A stretch of 64,000 nt of DNA from Oceanobacillus sp. J11TS1 (GTDB taxonomy: Bacteria; Bacillota; Bacilli; Bacillales; Amphibacillaceae). A model generated the notes under the pieces. It was not told where the DNA came from and did no database searches. It was given only the letters and a program-made list of their open reading frames with translations. The stretch spans positions 62,001-126,000 of the forward strand of contig NZ_BORO01000001.1 of NCBI RefSeq assembly GCF_018333215.1, read 5' to 3'. Numbering within the stretch: position 1 is the first letter of the stretch; each line of letters begins with the position of its first letter. Shown here piece after piece: positions 25,838 through 34,429 of this stretch. Both the position numbers and the translations under genes were made by a program.

Positions 25838-26686
25838 ATGAAAAGAAAAAGAAAATCCAAAAGCACCATAAGGAGATGGATTATTTTTATCATCCTGCTA
25901 ATCATTCTATCATTGGTTATTAAAATTTATTTTGATACGAGTACATTCAAAATAAATAGAGAGATTTTCCAAAGTGCAAAGCTGGAGGAAGGTACAGAGC
26001 TAAATATTGTGCAAATAACGGATGTACATAGCCGCGTTTTTGGTTCAGAAAACGAAAAAGTAATTCAAAAAGTGAAGGAACTGGATACGGATATGATTGT
26101 TCTGACAGGTGATTTAATTGATCGTAAAACGAATGATTTAGAGGATGCTTTTCATCTTGTGGAAGAATTAGTTCAAGTCAATCCTGATACGTATTATGTC
26201 ACTGGTAACCACGAACAAGAAAATCCAAAGAAAGAAGCATTTTTAGCTGGATTAGAAGACAGAGGGGTTACCATTCTAAGTAATGAAAATACGCAATTCG
26301 AAAAAAATGGTCAACGTTATAATATAGTTGGTATTGATGATGTGTCAACTGGCCATGAAGATATGTCTTCTGCCTTCTCTGATAAAGATACAGAAGCATA
26401 CACTATTTTGCTTTCGCACGCTCCATTAGTTGTACAGAAATATCCGGATGTAGATGCGGATTTAGTATTGAGCGGCCATACGCATGGCGGTCAAATTAGA
26501 CTGCCATTTATAGGCGCACTTATTGCTCCAGATGATGGTTTGTTCCCAGAATTACAAAAAGGGATATATCCATTAGGCGACGAACGTTATTTATATATTG
26601 ATAGCGGCTTGGGGACTACTGCAATGCCTGTACGATTTCTGAACCAAAGCCAGATAAGCTTGATCACCATTCGTTCCAGTAATTAG
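25838..26686 (+). CDS. membrane-anchored metallophosphoesterase (YkuE/YaeI-like)
   Basis: 282 residues. One N-terminal membrane anchor (WIIFIILLIILSLVIKIYF) after a basic stretch puts the enzyme outside the cytoplasmic membrane. All metal-binding motifs are present: QITDVHSR, LTGDLIDR, VTGNHEQE, LLSHAPL and LSGHTHGGQIRLP. Relatives act on phospholipid headgroups or nucleotides. ATG follows AAAGAGG at a longer than usual 10 bases. It lies 46 bases after hemAT and could be co-transcribed. Confidence 0.87.
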   Translation: MKRKRKSKSTIRRWIIFIILLIILSLVIKIYFDTSTFKINREIFQSAKLEEGTELNIVQITDVHSRVFGSENEKVIQKVKELDTDMIVLTGDLIDRKTNDLEDAFHLVEELVQVNPDTYYVTGNHEQENPKKEAFLAGLEDRGVTILSNENTQFEKNGQRYNIVGIDDVSTGHEDMSSAFSDKDTEAYTILLSHAPLVVQKYPDVDADLVLSGHTHGGQIRLPFIGALIAPDDGLFPELQKGIYPLGDERYLYIDSGLGTTAMPVRFLNQSQISLITIRSSN

Positions 26687-26690
26687 ACTA

Positions 26691-26737
26691 CAAATAAGCA
26701 ATGCCTGTTTAAATAAGAGCAGGGCATTGCTTATTTG
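26691..26737 (+). terminator. hairpin after the phosphoesterase gene
   Basis: Long stem CAAATAAGCAATGCC / GGGCATTGCTTATTTG. The T-run lies within the stem and CGCTTT follows, so termination may be partial. Confidence 0.6.
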
Positions 26738-26811
26738 CGCTTTAAAAAAATTAAAAGGAAATGATAAGCGCATGATTGCCAAGTTTTCTTTAAGGAAATA
26801 TATCCTTCCAG

Positions 26812-26840
26812 TTAATATACAGAATTCTTAGTGTTATAAT
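26812..26840 (+). promoter_or_regulatory. candidate sigma-A promoter for the acyl-CoA ligase gene
   Basis: TTAATA (26812-26817), 17-base spacer, TATAAT (26835-26840). A perfect palindrome AACGCGTT lies just downstream near the expected start (about 26849-26856) and may be an operator. Confidence 0.45.
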
Positions 26841-26891
26841 TTAATAGAAACGCGTTAACTAGTATGATGATAGTTTAGGGAGGATTTTTTC

Positions 26892-28628
26892 ATGGTTAAA
26901 CTTAAACAGACGAAGATTTCTAAAAGTATAGATGAAAGAAGAAAAGAATTAACAGAAGCATACCCAGTATGGAATCGTGATACCATTGCTCTTCATTTTC
27001 AAAAAAGCGTAGAAGCATTTGGGAATCAGGATTTTATGTATATTCATGGAGAAATATATACATATCAGGATGTATGGGATAGTGCTGTGAAAATGGCAAA
27101 AGCATTGATACGTAGCGGAGTGAAAAGAAGAGACCATATCGCTGTATTAATGGATAATGATGCAAGCTATCCATCCCTTATGATTGCATCCTCCATGATA
27201 GGTGCGGTGTTTATTCCAATGAACTCCATGCTTTCCAAAGAAGAATTAAAATATATATTGAAGCAATCGGATACCAATCTCCTTGTTGTACATGAAACAG
27301 TAAGGGATAAACAGCATGCGAAAACAGTAGCGGAATTATGGCAATCAGAGGAATTTCGGGAAACTGCCCAATTAGAGAAAATAATATACATAGAAACAAA
27401 AGGAGAAACAGAAATTCCAGACTCTTTTATAAAATGGGAAGATTTCCTGTGTGCGGGAGAGGAAGTTCCAGATGAGGAATGGAAGTTATGCTGGGAAAAG
27501 TCGCTTTATCCGGATGAAGTTGCTATTATTATGTATACTTCTGGCTCCACAGGAAGACCTAAGGGTGTGATGCTCACACATGATATGTTGCTTCGCTGTG
27601 CATTTAGCACCTGCTATAGCCGTGCCATTGAAAAGGGGCGGGTAACTTTTGCTCCATTGCCATTCTACCATTGTTTTGCGATTGTAGAAGCGATACTTGC
27701 CATGTCCTATGTTGGTGGTTCGTTCGTTTCTGCGCTTGGAGCATCTCCATTAAAGTCGTTAGAATTAATGGAGAAATATCGTGCAAATGATTATTTGTGT
27801 GTACCTTCCACACTTGTTCCCTTATTGAATCATCCGCGGGTATCTGAATTTGATTTGTCTTCCTTATTTGCTATGTGGTGTGGAGCCGCGCCGGCGCCAG
27901 TACCGGTGTGGAAGAAAGCAATGGATACACTTGGTTTGACGGAAATTATTACTGGTTATGGACAAACAGAGGTCAGTTCATCAGGGGTGACGACAGAGAT
28001 TGGCGATGATTTGGAAGTGATTGCTACAAGGGTTGGACGTCCTAAATTAGTTGGCAGCTGCGGGTTACCAGAGTTCCAGGGGCATGCTACAGAATACAAA
28101 ACAGTTGACCCGGAAAATGGACGAACTTTAGAAGCAGGGACTATCGGTGAATTAGCTGTTCGCGGACCTTCCGTAACAAGAGGGTACTATAAGAAGCCAG
28201 AAGAGACAGCAGCAGCGATTGATAAGGATGGCTGGCTGCGTACGGGAGATGTAGGCAGAGTGGATGAACGCGGGTATGTTCAGCTTCTGGGACGCAGTAA
28301 AGAAATGTTTAAGGTTTCTGGAGAACTGGTTGCTCCAAGAGAAGTAGAAACAGCTATTTCCGAGCATCCAGCAGTTGCTCAAGTAAGTGTCATTGGCGTT
28401 CCCGATACAATGACAACAGAGATTGGTGCAGCCTTTATCGAAGTCCATGAAGGGGAATCCATATCGAGAAAAGAAATTGCTAATTGGTGTGCAGATAAAT
28501 TAGCACGCTTTAAAATTCCGAGATATGTGTGGACAATGAAAGCTTCAGATTGGCCATTAACAAGTACGGGGAAAATACAAAAATTCCGCTTGCAGGATAT
28601 TGCGAATGAGAAGCTGAAACGATCATAA
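26892..28628 (+). CDS. acyl-CoA synthetase (AMP-forming, fatty-acid type)
   Basis: 578 residues. ANL-superfamily motifs in order: MYTSGSTGRPKGVMLTH (ATP loop, about residue 214), FYHCFAIVEA, ITGYGQTEVS, DKDGWLRTGDVGRVDERGY, LLGRSKEMFKVSGE and the catalytic lysine in PLTSTGKIQKFRL near the end. The reaction couples a carboxylic acid to CoA through an acyl-adenylate. ATG follows AGGGAGGA. The hot-dog thioesterase 35 bases downstream suggests a shared aliphatic or aromatic acid pathway. Substrate not predictable. Confidence 0.9.
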   Translation: MVKLKQTKISKSIDERRKELTEAYPVWNRDTIALHFQKSVEAFGNQDFMYIHGEIYTYQDVWDSAVKMAKALIRSGVKRRDHIAVLMDNDASYPSLMIASSMIGAVFIPMNSMLSKEELKYILKQSDTNLLVVHETVRDKQHAKTVAELWQSEEFRETAQLEKIIYIETKGETEIPDSFIKWEDFLCAGEEVPDEEWKLCWEKSLYPDEVAIIMYTSGSTGRPKGVMLTHDMLLRCAFSTCYSRAIEKGRVTFAPLPFYHCFAIVEAILAMSYVGGSFVSALGASPLKSLELMEKYRANDYLCVPSTLVPLLNHPRVSEFDLSSLFAMWCGAAPAPVPVWKKAMDTLGLTEIITGYGQTEVSSSGVTTEIGDDLEVIATRVGRPKLVGSCGLPEFQGHATEYKTVDPENGRTLEAGTIGELAVRGPSVTRGYYKKPEETAAAIDKDGWLRTGDVGRVDERGYVQLLGRSKEMFKVSGELVAPREVETAISEHPAVAQVSVIGVPDTMTTEIGAAFIEVHEGESISRKEIANWCADKLARFKIPRYVWTMKASDWPLTSTGKIQKFRLQDIANEKLKRS

Positions 28629-28663
28629 CAAATTTAATAACAAAGAAAGAGGAGGAGCTTGGA

Positions 28664-29137
28664 ATGACACAAGCGTGGCACCAGCATCTGATGCGTGTAC
28701 AATACAAAGATACAGATCAAATGGGAGTTGTCCATCATGGCAACTATATTACTTGGTTTGAGGTGGCTCGAACAGAGTGGATGAGGCATTTTGAATTGTC
28801 TTATCATGCCATGGAAGAACAAGGCCTGCTTTTACCGGTACTAGACGTAAATGCTTCCTACAAACGTTCGGCAACGTTTGATGATTTGGTTGTCTTATTT
28901 ACACGTCTTGAGCAATTCTCACCAATTCGATTAGTTTTTGAATACGAAGCACGAAGAATTACAGAAGAAGATTGGAAGTCACAGGGATTAACAAGCGCTA
29001 CGGTAGATGAACCTTATGGTGAATTATTGACAACAGGAAAAACAACGCATATGTGGGTCAATGAAGCGTGGAAACCTGTCAAACTTCATAAGACACACCC
29101 TGAGATTTACGATCAAATAAAAAACATCGTGGAATAG
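28664..29137 (+). CDS. 4HBT/YbgC-type acyl-CoA thioesterase
   Basis: 157 residues, single hot-dog fold. The 4HBT signature YKDTDQMGVVHHGNYITWFE carries the catalytic Asp; EVARTEWMRH and a NASYKRSATFDDLVVLFTRL strand follow. The protein hydrolyses acyl-CoA in the cytoplasm. ATG follows AGGAGGAG. It lies 35 bases after the ligase and 33 bases before the amine oxidase gene, so these three plus-strand genes probably form one transcript. Confidence 0.88.
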   Translation: MTQAWHQHLMRVQYKDTDQMGVVHHGNYITWFEVARTEWMRHFELSYHAMEEQGLLLPVLDVNASYKRSATFDDLVVLFTRLEQFSPIRLVFEYEARRITEEDWKSQGLTSATVDEPYGELLTTGKTTHMWVNEAWKPVKLHKTHPEIYDQIKNIVE

Positions 29138-29170
29138 AAGCGGTCAGATGAAACAAGGGGGGAGAAAAGA

Positions 29171-30301
29171 ATGATGTATGATGTCATTATTATTGGAGCA
29201 GGCTCCATGGGCATGGCAGCTGGTTATTATTTAACAGAAGCAGGTCAGAAGGTAGCTCTTATTGATGCCTATGATCCTCCTCATGAAGAAGGCTCGCATC
29301 ATGGAGAAACGAGGCTGATACGACATGCTTATGGGGAAGGCGGTAATTATGTTCCATTAGCATTACATTCCCAAGAGTTATGGGAAGAGCTCGAGGGGAA
29401 AAGCGAGAAACGAATCTTTTTAAAGACAGGTGTCTTGAACTTCGGGCCAAAAGACAGTGCATTTTTAGATACCGTTCAAAAATCGGCGCAGGAACATAAT
29501 CTTTCTTTAGAAGAGATGACAGCGGAAGAAATTAACACACGCTGGCCGGGATTCCAATTAGAATCTGAGTTTATCGGTTATTTCGAAAAAAACTCAGGAG
29601 TATTATTCAGTGAAAATGCTATCCGGGCATATCGAACATTGGCAGAGAAGAACGGTGCAGATTTATATACAAATACCAGAGTACATGCAATTGAAACAAC
29701 TGCGGATGAAGTGACTGTAAAAGTGAACGATAATGAGATAAAAGGAAAGAAATTACTTATTACAGCCGGAAAGGGTACCAATCAAGTGGCTAAGCTGCTT
29801 CAAAGAACGTTGCCGTTAAGCCCAACTCGTAAAACTTTCTCTTGGTTTAAGACAGAAAAAACGCATTATGAAGAAGGAATGTTCCCTGGGTGGGGATATG
29901 ACGACGGGGAAAGCACCTATTATGGTTTTCCGAGCGTGGAGGAAGCGGGCATAAAAATTGGCAGGCATGACCAGGGTCATCCACTGGAGGAGCCCGAAAA
30001 GCTGGAGCCGTTTGGAACGTATCCGGAAGATGAGGAGGAAACGCTTGCTTTTGCGCATAAGTATTTCTCTAAGGATATTCAGCTAAAAGAAGGCAGAGTA
30101 TGTACATATACAAATACGCCAGATGAAGATTTTATCATTGATTATTTACCAGGATATGCCAATGTACTTGTTGCTTGCGGCTTTTCAGGACACGGATTTA
30201 AATTCAGCAGCGGGATTGGAGAAAGTTTAGCAAAAATATTAACAGGTAGAGAGCCCGCTGTGAGTTTAGAGAGCTTTCGTTTAGATCGATTTGACCATTA
30301 A
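29171..30301 (+). CDS. N-methyl-L-tryptophan / monomeric sarcosine oxidase family FAD enzyme
   Basis: 376 residues. An N-terminal FAD-binding fold (YDVIIIGAGSMGMAAGYYLT) is followed by SHHGETRLIRHAYGEG, the LKTGVLNFGP strand, GRHDQG and the C-terminal FSGHGFKFSSGIGESLAKI. This pattern is the MTOX/SolA type, which oxidises N-methyl amino acids to the amine, formaldehyde and H2O2 with covalently bound FAD. The late cysteine in LVACGFSGHG is in the region expected of these enzymes. ATGATG follows GGGGGGAG. Confidence 0.85.
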   Translation: MMYDVIIIGAGSMGMAAGYYLTEAGQKVALIDAYDPPHEEGSHHGETRLIRHAYGEGGNYVPLALHSQELWEELEGKSEKRIFLKTGVLNFGPKDSAFLDTVQKSAQEHNLSLEEMTAEEINTRWPGFQLESEFIGYFEKNSGVLFSENAIRAYRTLAEKNGADLYTNTRVHAIETTADEVTVKVNDNEIKGKKLLITAGKGTNQVAKLLQRTLPLSPTRKTFSWFKTEKTHYEEGMFPGWGYDDGESTYYGFPSVEEAGIKIGRHDQGHPLEEPEKLEPFGTYPEDEEETLAFAHKYFSKDIQLKEGRVCTYTNTPDEDFIIDYLPGYANVLVACGFSGHGFKFSSGIGESLAKILTGREPAVSLESFRLDRFDH

Positions 30302-30304
30302 TAT

Positions 30305-30347
30305 AGAAAAGGTGTATCCATATGATTTGAGTGGATACACCTTTTCT
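30305..30347. terminator. bidirectional terminator between convergent genes
   Basis: Perfect 16-bp stem AGAAAAGGTGTATCCA / TGGATACACCTTTTCT. It lies directly between the oxidase and the last gene of the peptide ABC operon and has T-rich 3' arms in both directions. Confidence 0.85.
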
Positions 30348-30349
30348 AT

Positions 30350-31339
30350 TTAAGTATTTGTTTCATCCTTATCTACTAAATGGCAAGCAACGAAATGTCC
30401 TGGTTCTCTTTCCTTAAATTCTGGTGTTACTCTTCGACAAATATCCATAGCGAATGGGCAGCGTGTATGGAATTTGCATCCAGAAGGGGGAGAAGCAGGG
30501 TTTGGCAAATCACCCTTCAACAGAATTCGTTCCCGCCGCTTTGTAGGATCAGGGATGGGAACCGCTGATAGTAAAGCCTTTGTATAGGGATGCAGCGGAT
30601 TTTCGTATAATTGGTCTCTGCTGGCCAATTCCATCATGGTCCCGAGATACAGCACACCAATACGTGAACATAAATGTTCCACTACACTCAAATCATGTGA
30701 GATAAATAGATAGGATAAATTCCTTTCCTCTTGTAATTCCTGAAACAGATTAATAATCTGTGCTTGAATGGATACATCTAAAGCAGAAACAGGTTCATCG
30801 GCAACAATAAATTCCGGATCCATAATCATAGCACGAGCAATCCCAATTCGCTGGCGCTGCCCCCCGCTGAACTCGTGCGGAAACTTATTAATATGGTACG
30901 TTGGGAGTCCGCACACCTCCATTGTTTCCATTACTTTTTCTTTTACATTTTTTTTGGTTGCTAACCCATGGTCTAATAAAGGCTCTGCAAGCGCATCACC
31001 AATCCTTAATCGAGGATTTAGAGAACTGAATGGATCTTGAAAAACAAATTGCATTTTTGTACGTAGATGACGCATTTCTTTTTTATCTAATTGAAAAACA
31101 TTTTTCCCATTGTAGATAATCTCTCCATTAGATATACTTTGCAAGCGCAAAATCGACTTGCCAATCGTACTTTTACCGCTGCCGGACTCTCCAACCAGAC
31201 CAAATGTTTCACCTTGTTCAATATGGAAGCTGACGTTATCTACGGCTTTAATATATTCTGTGTTTTTACGGAACATTTTTTCTTTTGCTTTATACTTTTT
31301 CTCAAGCTGATTGACTTGGATAATGGCTTCCTGTGTCAT
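30350..31339 (-). CDS. oligopeptide/dipeptide ABC transporter ATP-binding protein (OppF/DppF type)
   Basis: 329 residues. Walker A GESGSGKSTIGKS, Q-loop FQDPFSSLNPRLRIGDAL, signature FSGGQRQRIGIARAM, Walker B EFIVADEPVSALD and the switch His in ISHDLSVVEHL. The C-terminal peptide-transporter extension has the cysteines typical of a 4Fe-4S site (CKFHTRCPFAMDICRR). It energises peptide uptake together with the OppD-type partner, whose stop it overlaps by 4 bases. It is the final gene of the operon. Confidence 0.92.
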   Translation of the reverse strand: MTQEAIIQVNQLEKKYKAKEKMFRKNTEYIKAVDNVSFHIEQGETFGLVGESGSGKSTIGKSILRLQSISNGEIIYNGKNVFQLDKKEMRHLRTKMQFVFQDPFSSLNPRLRIGDALAEPLLDHGLATKKNVKEKVMETMEVCGLPTYHINKFPHEFSGGQRQRIGIARAMIMDPEFIVADEPVSALDVSIQAQIINLFQELQEERNLSYLFISHDLSVVEHLCSRIGVLYLGTMMELASRDQLYENPLHPYTKALLSAVPIPDPTKRRERILLKGDLPNPASPPSGCKFHTRCPFAMDICRRVTPEFKEREPGHFVACHLVDKDETNT

Positions 31340-32325
31340 TGATGTACCACCTCTTTTTCATAAAGCCAGCAGGCAACTTTATGTTCACTGTTGTCATTGC
31401 ATTTTAGTTCTGGTGTTTGTTGTGTGCAAATTTCCATGCAATGTTCACAGCGGTCCGCAAAGTAGCAGGAAGGCTTTAGATCAACCAGCTTTGGAACCTG
31501 ACCAGGAATAGTATAGAGTCTTTTTTTACGGGAACCAAGGACAGGCTTGGCTTGCAATAGTCCTCTCGTATAAGGGTGTTTCGGGTCTGTAAATATTTCT
31601 TCTACCGTACCTTGCTCGACTACTTTGCCGGCATACATCACAACCACTCTGTCCGCCACTTCAGCTACAACTCCAAGATCATGTGTGATTAGAAGCATGG
31701 ACATATTGGTTTCTTCTTTTAAATCTTGTAATAAATTTAATACCTGTGCCTGAATAGTTACATCCAATGCTGTTGTTGGTTCATCTGCAATAAGCATTTT
31801 CGGATCACAGGCAAGTGCAATAGCGATCATTACTCTTTGGAGCATTCCACCGCTTAATTGATGTGGATACGATTTTATAATCTGCTCCCCACGGCCAATG
31901 CCAACCAATTTAATTAGCTCGAGTGATTTTTTGATTGCTTGCTTTTTGGAGATAACCTGATGTTCTAGCAGGACTTCTGTTATTTGCTCTCCTATGGTCA
32001 TAACAGGATTTAAGGAGGTCATTGGTTCCTGAAAAATCATAGATAGTTTATTTCCGCGGATTCTGCGCATATTTCCTTTTGACAGCTTTGTTAGTTCTTC
32101 TCCGTCTAAGTTTATGCTCCCTTGTATTGTGGAGGAATCTGGAAGTAACCCCATAATCGACATCGCTGTTACACTTTTTCCGCATCCAGATTCTCCAACA
32201 ATACAAACGGTTTCCCCTTGATAAACGTCAAAGTTGATTCCATCCACGGCTTTTACCAGTCCGTCATCGGATTGAAAGTATGTTTTTAAATGATTTACAG
32301 ATAAAAGCGGTTTTTGTTGTGTCAT
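31336..32325 (-). CDS. oligopeptide/dipeptide ABC transporter ATP-binding protein (OppD/DppD type)
   Basis: 329 residues. Walker A GESGCGKSVTAMS, Q-loop FQEPMTSLNPVMTIGEQ, signature LSGGMLQRVMIAIALA, Walker B MLIADEPTTALD and ITHDLGVVAEV. C-terminal cysteine-rich tail (CYFADRCEHCMEICTQQ) as in OppD proteins. The variant GGML in the signature is normal for OppD. It lies 4 bases after the OppC-type permease stop and overlaps the next gene. Confidence 0.92.
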   Translation of the reverse strand: MTQQKPLLSVNHLKTYFQSDDGLVKAVDGINFDVYQGETVCIVGESGCGKSVTAMSIMGLLPDSSTIQGSINLDGEELTKLSKGNMRRIRGNKLSMIFQEPMTSLNPVMTIGEQITEVLLEHQVISKKQAIKKSLELIKLVGIGRGEQIIKSYPHQLSGGMLQRVMIAIALACDPKMLIADEPTTALDVTIQAQVLNLLQDLKEETNMSMLLITHDLGVVAEVADRVVVMYAGKVVEQGTVEEIFTDPKHPYTRGLLQAKPVLGSRKKRLYTIPGQVPKLVDLKPSCYFADRCEHCMEICTQQTPELKCNDNSEHKVACWLYEKEVVHQ

Positions 32326-32329
32326 GTAG

Positions 32330-33259
32330 TTACCTTCCTTTCATGTTTGGATCAATGGAATCGCGTAATCCATCCCCTAATAGATTTACAGCAATAACTG
32401 TAACAAATATTGCCACCCCAGGTGGAATCCAAAGCCATGGTCTATTGGTAAAATCAATTAATGTGTTTGCTGTATTAATCATATTCCCCCATGAAGCTGT
32501 TGGTGGAACAACACCTAATCCAAAGAAGCTTAATACGGATTCGCTTAAGATTGCTCCTCCAACACTTAATGTAGCTGTAACAATCAATAAAGGAACAACG
32601 TTTGGAAGCAGGTGATTTAATACCTTTCGTTTGTCGCGCAGTCCTAATACTTCTGTTGCAACCATAAACTCTCTTTCTCTTAAACTAAGTACCTGACTGC
32701 GAATTAAACGGGCAAGACTTGGCCAGTTTACAAGACTTAGCATAATCATAACGATATATAATCTTTGCTCTGCTGGTACTTGCCATTCTGACATAATTGC
32801 TGCCATGATAAAAAGAAGCGGCAGACCGGGCAGAGTCATTAAAATATCAGCAATCCGCATCACAATTTGGTCAATAAGGCCACCGTAATACCCTGCAAGA
32901 ATCCCCAGAATCCCGCCAATTGTTACAGCTAACAGCATGGCGCCGATTCCGACAGTCAATGAAATTCTGCCAGCAAGCATCAATCTGGTAAGTACATCCC
33001 TTCCTAGATGATCAGTGCCGAGCCAATGAGATAGGCTGGGAGCTTGATGAATTTCCTGCGGGTTTGTGCCGGCAGTCATATAAGGAGAGAAGAATGGACC
33101 AATAAAACTAAATAAAAACACAAGTAATAGAATAATCAGTCCGGCAATGGCCATTTTTCTTTTAAAAAAGCGCTTCATAACTTCTTTCCATAAAGAAGAT
33201 CTTTGGACAGTTTTTGTTATATGATCAGTTTGAATCACTTCATTATTTGAATAAGACAT
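32330..33259 (-). CDS. peptide ABC transporter permease (OppC/DppC type)
   Basis: 309 residues. N-terminal cytoplasmic tail, helix AIAGLIILLLVFLFSFIGPF, then the OppC N-domain motif SLSHWLGTDHLGRDVLTRLM and the EAA-type loop in EVLGLRDKRKVLNHLLPN. About six membrane segments; C-terminus ends LLGDGLRDSIDPNMKGR, the classical ending of the family. ATG follows GGGGGAGC. Confidence 0.92.
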   Translation of the reverse strand: MSYSNNEVIQTDHITKTVQRSSLWKEVMKRFFKRKMAIAGLIILLLVFLFSFIGPFFSPYMTAGTNPQEIHQAPSLSHWLGTDHLGRDVLTRLMLAGRISLTVGIGAMLLAVTIGGILGILAGYYGGLIDQIVMRIADILMTLPGLPLLFIMAAIMSEWQVPAEQRLYIVMIMLSLVNWPSLARLIRSQVLSLREREFMVATEVLGLRDKRKVLNHLLPNVVPLLIVTATLSVGGAILSESVLSFFGLGVVPPTASWGNMINTANTLIDFTNRPWLWIPPGVAIFVTVIAVNLLGDGLRDSIDPNMKGR

Positions 33260-33274
33260 GATGCTCCCCCTCTA

Positions 33275-34231
33275 TTATTTAACTCTGACGCGAGGATCAG
33301 CAACTCCGTATAGTATATCTGCGATTAAGTTGCTAATAACGGTTAATACTGCGATAAACATGGTGAAGCCCATTAATAAAGGATAATCCCTTACAGAGAA
33401 GGCCTGCATATAGATGGCGCCAATTCCGGGCCAGTTGAAAATTTGCTCTGTAATGATTGCTCCGCTGAATAGCGCTGGAAGCTCAAAAGCAAATAGGGTA
33501 ATAGCGGGAAGAAGGGCATTTCTTAACGCATGTTTATAAATAACAACCTTTTCCTTTAATCCCTTGGCCCTTGCAGTACGAACAAAATCTTGTTTGACAA
33601 CTTCAAGCATATTTGTACGAAAATACCTTGTCAGACCGCCAATCCCCAGCATGGTTAAGACAATAACAGGTAGGACCATATGTTCTGCAATATCTTTTAC
33701 ATAAGCCCAACCTGTATAATCAGCCCCTGAGGTAGTCATACCACCAGCAGGAAACCATCCTAAGTCTACCGCGAAGAATTTAATCGCAATCAGACCAAGG
33801 AAGAAGGAGGGGATTGCCATGGCACCGAAAACAAGGATGGTAATAAAGGAATCGAAAAAGGAATATTGCTTTGTCGCAGAAATAACGCCGATGACCATTG
33901 CAATTCCCCAGGTTAAAAATAGGGATGCAAAAGCAACGATAAATGAACTCCAAATATAATTATTTAGAACTTCTGTAACGGGTCGCTGAAATTGAAGGGA
34001 GTAGCCTAGATCCCCTTGAAATAAATTCCCCATCCAAATAAAGTACCGAATAATCGTTGGTTGATCAAACCCGTATAATGCGTATAGTTCTGCTTTTCTT
34101 TCAGCTGTTAAGTTTGGATCAGTATCAATAAAATTACCTGGAATCAACGAATATAAAAAGAAAATAAGGATGGATGCACCAATGAGTGTTGGAATCAGAT
34201 ATAAAAACCGTTTTACAAAATAGTTGTTCAT
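33275..34231 (-). CDS. peptide ABC transporter permease (OppB/DppB type)
   Basis: 318 residues. Typical OppB start FVKRFLYLIPTLIGASILIF with YALYGFDQPTIIRYF, the periplasm-facing loop, and the EAA loop RTARAKGLKEKVVIYKHALR NALLP. It ends ISNLIADILYGVADPRVRVK, as expected. ATG follows AGAAAGAAGG. A hairpin separates it from the binding-protein gene, so it is probably expressed at a lower level. Confidence 0.92.
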   Translation of the reverse strand: MNNYFVKRFLYLIPTLIGASILIFFLYSLIPGNFIDTDPNLTAERKAELYALYGFDQPTIIRYFIWMGNLFQGDLGYSLQFQRPVTEVLNNYIWSSFIVAFASLFLTWGIAMVIGVISATKQYSFFDSFITILVFGAMAIPSFFLGLIAIKFFAVDLGWFPAGGMTTSGADYTGWAYVKDIAEHMVLPVIVLTMLGIGGLTRYFRTNMLEVVKQDFVRTARAKGLKEKVVIYKHALRNALLPAITLFAFELPALFSGAIITEQIFNWPGIGAIYMQAFSVRDYPLLMGFTMFIAVLTVISNLIADILYGVADPRVRVK

Positions 34232-34319
34232 TTCGATACCTTCTTTCTATGTAACAAAGTCTTTGGGATAATATCCCATCAAGGTTTAAAAAATGATATG
34301 TAATATAGAAAACCTATTT

Positions 34320-34385
34320 GTTCGAAAAGGCAGTTGATTCCTATCTAAGATCAGACAGGAATCAACTGCATACTGAAATTCGAAC
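34320..34385 (-). terminator. attenuating hairpin between binding-protein and permease genes
   Basis: 13-bp stem GCAGTTGATTCCT / AGGAATCAACTGC (34330-34342 and 34357-34369), flanked by an outer GTTCGAA / TTCGAAC pair. On the minus strand CTTTTCGAAC follows. Such partial terminators lower expression of transport genes relative to the binding protein; they also protect the upstream mRNA end. Confidence 0.6.
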
Positions 34386-34429
34386 TTGGATTTGGTATCC
34401 ATTTATATTGTTGCTTTACTCAGATACGG

